Assembly: GCA_004297225.1 (NCBI GenBank)
Contig: SCUI01000013.1
Location: forward strand, 310,001-374,000
Origin: Lysobacteraceae bacterium
Lineage (GTDB): Bacteria; Pseudomonadota; Gammaproteobacteria; Xanthomonadales; Xanthomonadaceae
DNA: 64,000 bases
Direction of reading: 5' to 3'
Below, piece after piece: positions 41,917-53,877 of this stretch. The position numbers were made by a program, and so were the translations under genes. The notes beneath the pieces are model-generated. The model was not told where the DNA came from. It saw nothing but the letters and a program-made list of their open reading frames with translations, and made no database searches. How positions within the stretch are numbered: position 1 is the stretch's first letter; every line of letters begins with the position of its first letter.

Positions 41917-42539
41917 ATGCAAGCCACGCCATCGCTGGCGCGCATCGCCGCCGCGCTGCACCCGCTGGCGTCGGTGCCCGCGGCCGCCGCCTGGAACCTG
42001 GAGGAGGTCGCCGACCTGCTGCCGGACGCCGCGCCGGTGCCGGCCGCGGTGCTGGTGGGCCTGGTTTCGCGCGACGCTGGCGTGCAGGTGTTGCTGACCC
42101 GCCGCACCGATGCCTTGCGCCATCATGCCGGGCAGGTCAGTTTTCCGGGCGGCCGGATCGAGGCCGTCGACCTGGATGCCGCGGCCGCGGCGATCCGGGA
42201 AACCGGCGAGGAAGTCGGCATCCCCGGATTCGAGATCGCGCCGCTGGGCTGGCTGGATCCGCTGGCCACGGTCACCGGCTTCACCGTGTTCCCGCTGGTG
42301 GCGACGATCGCCCCGCGTACCACGCCCGGCCCGATCCGCGTGAAGTGGCGGAAGTCTTCGAGGTGCCGCTCGGATTCCTGATGACCGAGGGCAACCTGCG
42401 GCGGGTGCCGCTGCAATGGGGCGGCAAACCGCGCACGGTGCTCGAGTACGACGACCATGGCGGGATGCCCGCACGGCGCATCTGGGGCGCCACCGCGTCG
42501 ATCCTGCTCAACCTGCGGCAACGACTGGAGCAATGCTGA
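41917..42539 (+). pseudogene. NUDIX hydrolase (CoA pyrophosphatase-like), frameshifted
   Basis: The first part (41917 to about 42312) encodes a NUDIX domain with QVSFPGGRIEAVD and the box core IRETGEEVGI, characteristic of NudL-type CoA diphosphatases. After the CCCC run at 42311-42314 the homologous continuation (YHARPDPREVAEVFEVPLGF, then RRIWGATASILLNL) is in another frame and ends at 42539. One extra base in that run would restore a protein of about 207 residues. As written, translation stops at 42381 after 154 residues. This is either a true mutation or a homopolymer sequencing error. Confidence 0.82.
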
Positions 42540-43390
42540 TGGCGACGACACCGACATGGACCACGCTGGTGCAGGCCGAAGCGCTTGCCCAGGCGTTGGG
42601 CAGCGACGAACTGGTGGTGGACTGCCGCGTGTCGCTGGCCGATCGCGGGGCGGGCGAGCGACTGTGGCGCGAGTCGCACATCCCCGGCGCGGTGTATGCG
42701 GACCTGGAGCGCGACCTGTCGGACATGCGGCGCGAAGGCGAGGGCCGCCATCCGTGGCCGGATGCGGTGGATTTCACCGCCCGGCTCGGTGCATGGGGCA
42801 TTTCGGCTTCGAAGCAGGTCGTGGCCTACGACGACGGCGATGGCGCGTTCGCCGCGCGGTTGTGGTTCCTGCTGCGCACGCTCGGCCACGAGCGCGTCGC
42901 GGTGCTCGATGGCGGCTGGGCCCGCTGGACGGCGCTCGACCTGCCGGTGGACGACGCGGTGCCGCGGCCGGTACCCGCGCATTACCCGGGCGCGTTCGAC
43001 CGCACGCGACTGCTTGATGCCGCACAGGTGCAGGCACGGCTTGCCGAGGGAGACGTCCTGCTCGATGCGCGCGCCGCGCCGCGGTTCCGCGGCGAGGTCG
43101 AGCCGCTGGATCGCGTCGCCGGCCACGTGCCGGGCGCACGCAACCAGCCCTACGCCGACAACATGCGCGACGGACGCTTCAAGCCTGCCGGGGAGCTGGC
43201 AACGCAGTTGCGCGCCGCGATGGGCGATGCGGCGCCGGACCAGGTGATCGCCATGTGCGGCAGCGGCGTCACCGCCTGCCACCTGCTGCTGGCGATGGAA
43301 CACGCCGGGATGCCCGGCGCCCGGCTGTTCACCGGCTCGTGGAGCGGGTGGATCTCGGATCCGGCGAGGCCCGTCGCGACCGGCGAATGA
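42539..43390 (+). CDS. sseA: 3-mercaptopyruvate sulfurtransferase
   Basis: A 283-residue tandem-rhodanese protein. The catalytic loop in the C-terminal domain is AMCGSGVTACH, the CGSGVTA form that marks mercaptopyruvate sulfurtransferases rather than thiosulfate-preferring rhodaneses. The N-terminal domain (VVDCRVSLADRGAGER, RESHIPGAVYADLERDLSD) is inactive but conserved. ATG 42539 overlaps the NUDIX stop (TGATG) with GGAG 8 bases upstream; ATG 42533 is too close to that site. Confidence 0.93.
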   Translation: MATTPTWTTLVQAEALAQALGSDELVVDCRVSLADRGAGERLWRESHIPGAVYADLERDLSDMRREGEGRHPWPDAVDFTARLGAWGISASKQVVAYDDGDGAFAARLWFLLRTLGHERVAVLDGGWARWTALDLPVDDAVPRPVPAHYPGAFDRTRLLDAAQVQARLAEGDVLLDARAAPRFRGEVEPLDRVAGHVPGARNQPYADNMRDGRFKPAGELATQLRAAMGDAAPDQVIAMCGSGVTACHLLLAMEHAGMPGARLFTGSWSGWISDPARPVATGE

Positions 43391-43393
43391 CGC

Positions 43394-44152
43394 TCACTTG
43401 CCCAGCCTGGCCATCAGCGCGCGCAACGCCGCCTGGGTATCGGCCGAATACCAGCCCTCGATGAAACGCTCCAGCCCGATGCGTCCGGGTTCCAGTGCCG
43501 CCACCAGGTCGGCGCGTGCGATGCGCCGCGTTTCCAGCATCGGTCCGCGCGGCAGCTGCAGCATCTGCTCCAGCCACACCCTCGCGCGCGTGGCGACGTG
43601 GTCGATCTCGACCAGTTCGTCCACCAGGCCCATCGCCAGTGCGGCGTCGGCCTGCACCAGTTCACCGGCCAGCAACAGGCGTTCGGCGCGGTGCGGTCCG
43701 ACCGTCCGGCGCAGCAGGTGCTGGATGCCTTCCGGCGCGACCAGGCCGACCTGGGTTTCGTTGAGGCCGATGGAAAACGGGCCGCTGGCCATCACCCGGT
43801 AGTCGCAGCACAACGCCAGCACGCAGCCACCCGCGGGGGCATGGCCCGCGAGCGCGGCGACGACCAGGATCGGTGCATTGGCAATCGCGCGCGCGGCCAG
43901 GAAGAACGCATTCCAGGCTTCATGCAGCGCACGCCGGTCCTCGCCCAGGGACACGAGGTAAGGCACGTCCAGGCCGGCGGAAAATACCTTCGGGCCACCG
44001 GCGAGCACGATGCCGCCGACGCCGTCGCTTGCCGCCGCGGCTACGGCGTCGGCGATGGCGCGGCACAACGCGGGATCGAGCGCGTTGACCGGCGGCCGCG
44101 ACAGTCGCAGTTCGCGGATTGAGCCGTGGTCGACGGCTTCGACCAGGCTCAC
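43394..44152 (-). CDS. Enoyl-CoA hydratase/isomerase-like protein
   Basis: A 252-residue crotonase-fold protein. The oxyanion segments FSAGLDVPYLVSLG and HAPAGGCVLALCCDYRVM are present. The position of the first hydratase glutamate is not acidic (GGCVLAL), while LNETQVGLVAPEG retains one acidic residue, a pattern seen in delta3,delta2-enoyl-CoA isomerases. Isomerase activity is therefore more likely than hydration. The GTG start (44152) overlaps the upstream stop as GTGA. Confidence 0.85.
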   Translation of the reverse strand: MSLVEAVDHGSIRELRLSRPPVNALDPALCRAIADAVAAAASDGVGGIVLAGGPKVFSAGLDVPYLVSLGEDRRALHEAWNAFFLAARAIANAPILVVAALAGHAPAGGCVLALCCDYRVMASGPFSIGLNETQVGLVAPEGIQHLLRRTVGPHRAERLLLAGELVQADAALAMGLVDELVEIDHVATRARVWLEQMLQLPRGPMLETRRIARADLVAALEPGRIGLERFIEGWYSADTQAALRALMARLGK

Positions 44153-45723
44153 GGACGCACCCCGGCCGGCCAGCGATAGCGGACGACATAAGTCAGCACG
44201 GTTTCGCCGCCGGCAGGCACCTCGACCTCGAATTCGGCATGTTGCGCATCGCGCTTGGCCGGCGGCACGCTGCTGCTGGAAATGGTCCAGTCGCTCCAGC
44301 GCGACATCGGCTCGACCACGGTGATGGTCGCGGCGTCGTCGCGCGCGTTCCGCAAGGTGATGGTGAACGATTCGGTCATCTGCCGCCCGGCGCGGTCGAG
44401 CTGGAAGCTGTTGCGCTCGCGCTCGGCGGTGAGGTCGAACGCGGTGCCGACTTCGAGGCGGATGTCCTGGCCTTCCGGCGTGTGGCCCAGTTGCGATTCG
44501 CCGAGGAAATCACCGCCATCGAACGCACGCACGCGCCCGGCGGGCAACGGCCGGCCGAGCCCGCTGGCCTTGGTGTTGGCGAGGTTGACGGTGGCACGCA
44601 CCGGCTGCGGGCCGGTGGTGCCGCCGAAGCCCGGCGACGCGATCGGTTGCGGCGGCACCCAGGTGTCGCCCGTGCTGCCGGTTTCGTAGCCTCGCTCGCA
44701 GGCGATCGCCGCCAGCGGCGCGAACAGCGGCACGCGCTCGAGCGACGCGTCGTCGAGTGTCGTGCGGCCGGGGATCGGATAGGCGTGATACTCGCCGGAG
44801 CGGCGGGGCGTCGCATACGGGGATGGAGGCGGCGCGGGCGCCGCCATTGCCTGCTCGGCCACCGCGTCGAACACCACCGGCCGCTCGGGCTGCACCCGGT
44901 TCGGCTCGCCCGCCACCAGCGTCAGCGCCACGTTGCGGAAACCCGTGCCGGAACGGTTGGCGACCATTGCCGAGCCATCGAGCGAGAGCTTGCATTCGCT
45001 GCCCGGCGCCAGCCGCGCCAGGTACTCCGCGCGCCAGGCCAGGCCGCCGGTCGCGTAGGCGAGGGCGAAGTCGGCGATACCCGCCTGCCGGGCCTGTACC
45101 TGCCAGCGCATCTGCGGGCCGGCCGCGGGCTGCTGGTCGGGATCCAGCAGGCTGACGTTGTCGTAGTCGCGGATGATCTTGGTGCGGCCGTCGGGCAGCG
45201 CCAGGGTCAATGCGTCGCCGGAGGCGACCAGGATGCCGTTGTCCACCTGCCGCGCGCCGCCGGAGGTGTGTTCCACCGCGATGCGATGGCCGACGGCCGT
45301 CGCCAGCACGCTGCCCGCGTCGCGCGGCGGCGACAGGAAGCGCTGGCCCTGCGGGGTTGCGCCTGCCGTCTCGCTGCGCAAGGTCACCGAGGCCACGTCC
45401 AGCGCATGCGGCAGGCGATCCAGGGTGATCGCATTGGCTCCCGCCTGCAGCGAATAGCGCAACCGGGCCTCGACCAGCGCGAAACCCGGCATGCCGGGCG
45501 CCGGCGCGGGCGGCTGCAATGCGAGGGAATCGTAGTCGCCGCTGTAGATGGTGAGCATGTTGCTCGCCGCGGCCTGCGCCGTGTCGTCCGCCTGCTCGCC
45601 CGCCTGTGCCTTGGCCGGCTTGGCCGGGGCTGGCGTCGCCGGCTCGGGCGACTTGTCGCGCGTGCACGCGGCGACGGTGAAGGCGAGCATCAGCAACGGC
45701 AGCGTGCGCGTCATCGGGGGCAT
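44149..45723 (-). CDS. DUF4139-type lipoprotein
   Basis: A 524-residue lipoprotein (lipobox VAAC, Cys20), with an Ala/Pro/Lys linker. The C-terminal 300 residues resemble the DUF4139/mucoidy inhibitor-like fold: FALAYATGGLAWRAEYLA is the signature segment, followed by beta strands ending VEVPAGGETVLTYVVRYRW. Such proteins are outer-envelope beta-rich lipoproteins of unknown function. ATG 45723 has GGAG 6 bases upstream. It is coupled to the enoyl-CoA isomerase-like gene and divergent from the copper chaperone gene. Confidence 0.8.
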   Translation of the reverse strand: MPPMTRTLPLLMLAFTVAACTRDKSPEPATPAPAKPAKAQAGEQADDTAQAAASNMLTIYSGDYDSLALQPPAPAPGMPGFALVEARLRYSLQAGANAITLDRLPHALDVASVTLRSETAGATPQGQRFLSPPRDAGSVLATAVGHRIAVEHTSGGARQVDNGILVASGDALTLALPDGRTKIIRDYDNVSLLDPDQQPAAGPQMRWQVQARQAGIADFALAYATGGLAWRAEYLARLAPGSECKLSLDGSAMVANRSGTGFRNVALTLVAGEPNRVQPERPVVFDAVAEQAMAAPAPPPSPYATPRRSGEYHAYPIPGRTTLDDASLERVPLFAPLAAIACERGYETGSTGDTWVPPQPIASPGFGGTTGPQPVRATVNLANTKASGLGRPLPAGRVRAFDGGDFLGESQLGHTPEGQDIRLEVGTAFDLTAERERNSFQLDRAGRQMTESFTITLRNARDDAATITVVEPMSRWSDWTISSSSVPPAKRDAQHAEFEVEVPAGGETVLTYVVRYRWPAGVRP

Positions 45724-45748
45724 CGGCGGCTCCAGCGAGGGCTTGCCG

Positions 45749-45754
45749 TATCAT
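45749..45754 (+). promoter_or_regulatory. -10 element (TATCAT) for the PCu(A)C gene
   Basis: TATCAT ends exactly 6 bases before ATG 45761; no ribosome binding site. Confidence 0.55.
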
Positions 45755-45760
45755 AGGCGC

Positions 45761-46213
45761 ATGGCCCTGCAACGTGCCCTGTCCTGGCCCCTCGCGGTGC
45801 TGCTGTCGGTGGTGCCGCTCGCCGGCTGCGCCGTGGAATGCAGCCCCGTGGTCGAAGGGGGCTGGGTGCGCAAGCCGCCCGCCGACCTGCCGATGCTGGC
45901 CGCCTACGCGCGCATCGCCAATCCCTGCAAGCACGAGGTCGTGGTGGTCTCCGCAGCCAGCGACGACTTCGCGGACGTGACCCTGCACGCAACCACGGTG
46001 GAAGACGGCATCAGCAGGATGCGTCCGGTCGCCGAATTGCCCATCGCCGCGGGTACGACCGCGGTGATGGCGCCAGGCGGCATGCACCTGATGCTGATGC
46101 AGCCCAGGCGCGCGCTGCGCGGCGGCGACCGGGTCGAGATCCGCTTCACCCTCGCCGACGGACGCGAAGTGCGCGGCCAGTTCGCGGTCAAGGGCCCGAA
46201 GGCGGTTCCGTGA
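45761..46213 (+). CDS. PCu(A)C-type copper chaperone, lipoprotein
   Basis: A 150-residue protein with lipobox LAGC (Cys23). The copper-binding set H...M...HxM is seen as LHATTVEDGISRM and GGMHLMLM, the pattern of periplasmic PCu(A)C chaperones that deliver Cu(I) to the CuA site of cytochrome oxidase. The lipid anchor is less common than a free periplasmic form. Two extra cysteines (VECSP, ANPCKH) might form a disulfide. Its 3' end overlaps the convergent thioesterase gene by 26 bases. Confidence 0.85.
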   Translation: MALQRALSWPLAVLLSVVPLAGCAVECSPVVEGGWVRKPPADLPMLAAYARIANPCKHEVVVVSAASDDFADVTLHATTVEDGISRMRPVAELPIAAGTTAVMAPGGMHLMLMQPRRALRGGDRVEIRFTLADGREVRGQFAVKGPKAVP

Positions 46214-46609
46214 ACTCGCGGATGGATTCCGGCAACGCGACCGGCTTGCCGCTGGCGCGGTCGATCCAGACCATCACCACGTGGCCGTCGGCGTGCAGTT
46301 CGCCAGTGGCGGCGTCGGTGATGCGATGGCCCAGGGTCACGCTGGTGGTGCCGACCTTCTCTGCGAACAGTTCCACCGCCAGCCGCGAAGGGTAGGGAAC
46401 GGGACGCTTGTAGTTGATGTGCACCGCCGCCAGCAGCGGCGCGAACGCCTCCGTCACCCACGGCTTGCGCAAGCTCGCGAACCACTGGATCCGCGCTTCC
46501 TCCAGGTAGGTGAGGAAGTTGGAGTTGTTGACGTGGTTGAAGGCGTCGAGGTCGCGCCAGCGCGGCTCGAGCTCGTGGCGGTACAGCACGTGCGGGGTGG
46601 CGTCGGCGT

Positions 46610-46613
<4 letters not shown>
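46188..46613 (-). CDS. Acyl-CoA thioesterase, YbgC/FcbC hot-dog family
   Basis: A 141-residue hot-dog-fold thioesterase. The conserved segment [24 protein letters not shown] contains the catalytic Asp and the HVNN motif of the 4-hydroxybenzoyl-CoA thioesterase group. Substrate chain is unknown. The ATG overlaps the uvrA stop (ATGA), so it is probably expressed from the uvrA transcript. Confidence 0.9.
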
Positions 46614-49492
<2,879 letters not shown>

Positions 49493-49660
49493 CGGTAAGG
49501 GGGTCCCGGGCCGGAAGGGTGCCCGGTGAAACCGAGCGAACCAGTGAGCGTAGCGAGCCAACGATTTGGGGGCAAATCCCGCAAACCCCCAGCTTGCCGG
49601 GGGGATGTCGCAGGGCTTGCGATTGGCTTCGTTCAGTCAGTGTCACGAGGTCGGCCGGTC

Positions 49661-49760
49661 GCGCTGCGGCCCGGAGCCTTCGGGGCGAATGTCCCCCGGC
49701 TGCGGCCTTTGGCCGCAGCCTCCTCCTTTATTTCGCCCCGAAGGCTCCGGGCCGCAGCGC
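49661..49760. repeat. Giant hairpin element, copy 1
   Basis: The arms at 49661-49689 and 49732-49760 are perfectly complementary over 29 bp. Inside, GGCTGCGGCC and GGCCGCAGCC (49698-49707, 49711-49720) form a second 10-bp stem with a TTT loop. The inner end of the outer stem is GGGGCGAA/TTCGCCCC, followed by unpaired TGTCCCCCGG-like and CCTCCTCCTTTAT-like strands shared with copy 2. Confidence 0.85.
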
Positions 49761-49816
49761 TGGCCTCCTCGCGGCCTCGCGGAGAACCCCTCCTCAAGCC
49801 GCAACCATGCTCGGAG

Positions 49817-49916
49817 GCGCCGGGTGCGGGGTTCCCCGGGGCGAAATCAAGGAGGAGGGGCCGGCCGCAGGCCGGACCCGGGGGACATTCGCCCCGGGGA
49901 ACCCCGCACCCGGCGC
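49817..49916. repeat. Giant hairpin element, copy 2 (opposite orientation)
   Basis: The arms at 49817-49845 and 49888-49916 are perfectly complementary over 29 bp. The outer 21 bp differ in sequence from copy 1, but GGGGCGAA/TTCGCCCC and the inner strands (AAGGAGGAGG and CCGGGGGACAT) are the same element read from the other strand. The tip is a separate GGCC-rich hairpin. Confidence 0.85.
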
Positions 49917-49934
49917 AACCGCGCATGCCCAGGC

Positions 49935-49963
49935 TTGCTCCAAGCCACTGAAACCCATACAAT
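49935..49963 (+). promoter_or_regulatory. Promoter of rplU-rpmA (TTGCTC, 17, TACAAT)
   Basis: -35 TTGCTC (49935-49940), 17-base spacer and -10 TACAAT (49958-49963). Transcription near 49970 leaves a leader of about 79 bases before rplU. Confidence 0.6.
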
Positions 49964-50048
49964 TCCGCTTCTGCTTGGCCTCGATGCCGGGCGGGCACAA
50001 GAAGAACTACAGAAGATCCAAGACCTCAAGCACTCAGGAAACACGAAC

Positions 50049-50369
50049 ATGTACGCAGTCATGGTTACTGGCGGCAAGCAGTACCGGGTGATGGAAGGCG
50101 AGACGCTGCGCGTCGAGCTGCTGCCGGCGGAAGTCGGCAACGAGATCACCTTCGGCAACCTGCTGATGATCGGCGATGCCGACGGCATCAAGGTCGGCGA
50201 CGCGCTCAACGGCGCCACCGTCACCGCCAAGATCGTCTCGCACGGTCGCGCCGACAAGGTCCGCATCGTCAAGTTCCGCCGCCGCAAGCACCATCGCAAG
50301 CAGATGGGCCACCGGCAGCACTACACCGAAATCCAGGTCACCGGCATCGCCGGCGGCAAGAAGCAATAA
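50049..50369 (+). CDS. rplU: 50S ribosomal protein L21
   Basis: A 106-residue L21 that binds 23S rRNA. MYAVMVTGGKQYRVMEGE at the N-terminus and the basic KFRRRKHHRKQMGHRQ segment are diagnostic. AGGAAA precedes ATG 50049. It is co-transcribed with rpmA (12-base gap). Confidence 0.98.
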   Translation: MYAVMVTGGKQYRVMEGETLRVELLPAEVGNEITFGNLLMIGDADGIKVGDALNGATVTAKIVSHGRADKVRIVKFRRRKHHRKQMGHRQHYTEIQVTGIAGGKKQ

Positions 50370-50381
50370 GGAGCAGCAGTC

Positions 50382-50642
50382 ATGGCACATAAAAAGGCAG
50401 GCGGTTCCACCCGCAATGGCCGCGACTCCAACCCGAAGTACCTCGGCGTGAAGATGTACGGCGGCCAGGCCATCGAGGCCGGCAACATCATCGTCCGCCA
50501 GCGCGGCACCCAGTTCCATCCGGGTTCCGGCGTCGGCCTGGGCCGCGACCACACGCTGTTCGCGCTGGTCGACGGCACCGTCGAGTTCACCGTGAAGGGC
50601 CCGAAGAAGCGCCGCACCGTCAACGTGGTCAGCGCCGCCTGA
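50382..50642 (+). CDS. rpmA: 50S ribosomal protein L27
   Basis: An 86-residue L27 whose N-terminal tail ([17 protein letters not shown]) reaches the peptidyl transferase centre. The AHKKAGG start needs only Met removal, as in other proteobacteria. AAGGAG lies upstream of ATG 50382. Confidence 0.98.
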   Translation: MAHKKAGGSTRNGRDSNPKYLGVKMYGGQAIEAGNIIVRQRGTQFHPGSGVGLGRDHTLFALVDGTVEFTVKGPKKRRTVNVVSAA

Positions 50643-50663
50643 TCCAGTGCGCCGCGTGTCGAG

Positions 50664-50692
50664 AGGCCCCGCTCCGGCGGGGCTTCTTGTTT

Positions 50693-50694
<2 letters not shown>
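50664..50694 (+). terminator. Rho-independent terminator after rpmA
   Basis: GCCCCGC and GCGGGGC form a 7-bp stem with a TCCG loop, followed by TTCTTGTTTT. The T-rich end touches the -10 of obg. Confidence 0.85.
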
Positions 50695-51745
<1,051 letters not shown>

Positions 51746-51753
51746 GGTGCAAC

Positions 51754-51780
51754 AAAAAACCCGGCCGGAGCCGGGTTTTT
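51754..51780. terminator. Bidirectional terminator between obg and rpsT
   Basis: AAAAACCCGGC and GCCGGGTTTTT flank a CGGA loop, giving a stem with U-tracts in both directions. It serves obg on the plus strand and rpsT on the minus strand. Confidence 0.95.
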
Positions 51781-51801
51781 GCTGCGAACCTGCGGGACGC
51801 C

Positions 51802-52071
51802 TCAGGCGGCCTTCAGCGCCTTGATGCGGGCGGTCAGGCGGCTCTTGTGGCGGGCGGCCTTGTTCTTGTGGATCAGGCCACGCGCGCTGAAACGGTCGAG
51901 GATCGGCTGGGCGACGACGAAGGCGGCCTCGGCGCCGGCGGCGTCATTGGCGTCGAGCGCCTTCAGCACCTTCTTGACGGCGGTGCGCAGCTGCGAGCGC
52001 TGGGCGGCGTTGCGGGCGTTGCGCACGACGGCCTGCTTGGCGCGCTTCTTGGACGACTTGATGTTGGCCAC
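51802..52071 (-). CDS. rpsT: 30S ribosomal protein S20
   Basis: An 89-residue basic helical protein ([17 protein letters not shown]...) that binds 16S rRNA. The start codon is GTG (52071) with AGGA 6 bases upstream; no ATG fits the conserved N-terminus. E. coli rpsT also uses a non-AUG start (UUG) tied to self-control, so this may be functional. Confidence 0.97.
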   Translation of the reverse strand: MANIKSSKKRAKQAVVRNARNAAQRSQLRTAVKKVLKALDANDAAGAEAAFVVAQPILDRFSARGLIHKNKAARHKSRLTARIKALKAA

Positions 52072-52158
52072 GGAAAATCCTGGGAACGTGTTGTGATGGG
52101 TGGGTCGGCGGGTTCGGTCCGGGTGCCGCGGGCGGATTCCGCCACGGGCAGACAGGAA

Positions 52159-52187
52159 AGTATGGGCGATTCATGCACTTGCGTCAA
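52159..52187 (-). promoter_or_regulatory. Sigma70 promoter of rpsT (TTGACG, 17, CATACT)
   Basis: -35 TTGACG (52182-52187) and -10 CATACT (52159-52164) on the minus strand with a 17-base spacer. The leader to rpsT is about 80 bases. Confidence 0.75.
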
Positions 52188-52214
52188 CCCGCCGCGGCTG
52201 CCGGGAGCCGCGGG

Positions 52215-53825
52215 ATGAGCAGCCTGCTGCGCTCGACGGCGGTGTTCAGCTCGATGACCTTCCTGTCCCGGATCACCGGGCTGGTGCGCGACCAGGTCTA
52301 TGCCGGCGTGTTCGGCGCCAATGCGGCCATGGACGCCTTTGTGGTCGCGTTCCGGATCCCCAATTTCATGCGCCGGCTCTCGGCCGAGGGCTCGTTCTCG
52401 ATGGCCTTCGTCCCGGTCCTGGCCGAGTACAAGGCACGCGGCGACCACGCCGCGGTCAAGGCGCTGGTGGACAAGGTCGCCGGCACGCTGCTGGCGGCGC
52501 TGCTCGTGCTGACCGCCGGCGCGGTGCTCGCCGCCCCCTGGCTGATGCCGGTGTTCGCCCCGGGCTTCGGCACCGATACCGAACAAGGGCGACTGGCGGC
52601 GCAGATGCTGCGCATCACCTTCCCCTATGCGCTGTTCATCTCGATGGCGGCGCTGGCGGGCGGCATCCTCAACACCTGGGGGCGGTTCGGGGTGCCGGCG
52701 CTGAGCCCGGTGCTGATGAACCTGTCCATGATCGCCGCCGCCCTGTGGCTGGCCGACTGGTTCGAGCAGCCGGTGCTGGCGCTGGCCTGGGGCGTGTTCA
52801 TCGCCGGCATCCTGCAGCTGGCGGTGCAGCTGCCGTCACTGGCGCGGCTGGGGCTGTTGCCGCGGCCGCGCTGGGGCGGAGCGGACCCGGGCGTGCGCAA
52901 GATCATGAAACTGATGGTGCCGACCCTGTTCGGCGCCTCCGTGGTGCAGGTCAACCTGCTGCTCAACACCATCGTCGCCTCGTTCCTGGTCGGCGGCAGC
53001 GTGACCTGGCTGTATTACTCGGACCGGCTGCTGGAATTCCCGCTGGGCATGTTCGGGGTGGCCATCGGCACGGTGATCCTGCCGCACCTGTCCTCGCGGC
53101 ATGCGTCGACCGATCCCGCAGGGTTCTCGAAGGCGCTGGACTGGGGTTTCCGCCTGTGCCTGATGATCGGCGTGCCGGCCTGCCTGGGGCTGGTCCTGTG
53201 CGCCGAACCGCTGGTCGCGGCCTTGTTCCAGCATGGTGCGTTCACCGCCGCCGACACCGCGATGACGCGGCTGAGCCTGGTGGCGCAGGCCACCGCCATC
53301 CCGGCCTTCCTGCTGGTCAAGGTGCTGGCGCCGGCGTTCTATTCGCGCCAGGACACGCGCACGCCGGTGAAGGCGGCGCTGGTCGCGGTGCTGGGCAATG
53401 CCGTTATCACCGTGTTGCTGATGCTGGCGCTGCTGGCGTACACGGACGTGGGGCAGGCGGCGCTGGCGGCCGCGGACGGAAACGTGTTTGCAGCGCTCGG
53501 TCGTGCGCCCGGTGCGCACGCCGCGTTGGCGCTGGCGATCGGCCTGGCCGGCTGGCTCAACGCGCTGCAGTTGTGGTGGTACCTGCGGCGCGCCGACGTC
53601 TACGCGATACAGCCGGGCTGGGGGCGTTTCCTGCGGCAATTGCTGGTGGCGGCCGTGGTGATGGTGCTCGTGCTGCTCGCGCTGCTGGGGGCCTGGGACC
53701 AGTGGACCAGCTGGGCCTGGTGGGAGCGGTTGTGGCGGCTGCTGGTGATGGTGGGTGCGGGCGCCGCCGCCTACGGCGCGGTGTTGTGGTTGCAGGGGAT
53801 CCGCCCCCGCGACCTGCGCCATTGA
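52215..53825 (+). CDS. murJ: Lipid II flippase MurJ (MviN)
   Basis: A 536-residue polytopic MOP-superfamily flippase that moves peptidoglycan precursor lipid II across the inner membrane. Family segments STAVFSSMTFLSRITGLVRDQ, FRIPNFMRRLSAEGSFSMAF and the central cavity arginines are seen; about 14 helices. ATG 52215 was chosen with GGGAG about 9 bases upstream; an in-frame ATG 14 codons earlier is less likely. Confidence 0.96.
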   Translation: MSSLLRSTAVFSSMTFLSRITGLVRDQVYAGVFGANAAMDAFVVAFRIPNFMRRLSAEGSFSMAFVPVLAEYKARGDHAAVKALVDKVAGTLLAALLVLTAGAVLAAPWLMPVFAPGFGTDTEQGRLAAQMLRITFPYALFISMAALAGGILNTWGRFGVPALSPVLMNLSMIAAALWLADWFEQPVLALAWGVFIAGILQLAVQLPSLARLGLLPRPRWGGADPGVRKIMKLMVPTLFGASVVQVNLLLNTIVASFLVGGSVTWLYYSDRLLEFPLGMFGVAIGTVILPHLSSRHASTDPAGFSKALDWGFRLCLMIGVPACLGLVLCAEPLVAALFQHGAFTAADTAMTRLSLVAQATAIPAFLLVKVLAPAFYSRQDTRTPVKAALVAVLGNAVITVLLMLALLAYTDVGQAALAAADGNVFAALGRAPGAHAALALAIGLAGWLNALQLWWYLRRADVYAIQPGWGRFLRQLLVAAVVMVLVLLALLGAWDQWTSWAWWERLWRLLVMVGAGAAAYGAVLWLQGIRPRDLRH

Positions 53826-53849
53826 GCGGCCAGTCGCCGACCCCGCCGC

Positions 53850-53855
53850 TATACT
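53850..53855 (+). promoter_or_regulatory. -10 element (TATACT) for ribF
   Basis: TATACT lies 22 bases before ATG 53878, leaving a short leader of about 16 bases with CGGA near the start. Confidence 0.5.
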
Positions 53856-53877
53856 GCGGGGTTCGCACGGAACACCG

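Larger units (their letters stand above)
49493..50048. other. Repeat-rich intergenic region between uvrA and rplU
   Basis: These 556 bases encode no supported protein. They contain two giant hairpin elements (49661-49760 and 49817-49916), smaller inverted repeats around 49566-49605 (TGGGGG/CCCCCA), the rplU promoter at 49935-49963 and a leader of about 79 bases before rplU. Long open frames here arise from GC bias and the palindromes. Confidence 0.85.

Noticed and set aside
49493-49560. SOS (LexA) box for uvrA
   Set aside because: No convincing palindromic LexA-type site was found upstream of the uvrA start.
49566-50048. An in-frame N-terminal extension of rplU through the hairpin region
   Set aside because: L21 begins MYAVMVTGGKQY in all relatives, a promoter and ribosome site lie just upstream of ATG 50049, and the extension is made of palindrome translations.
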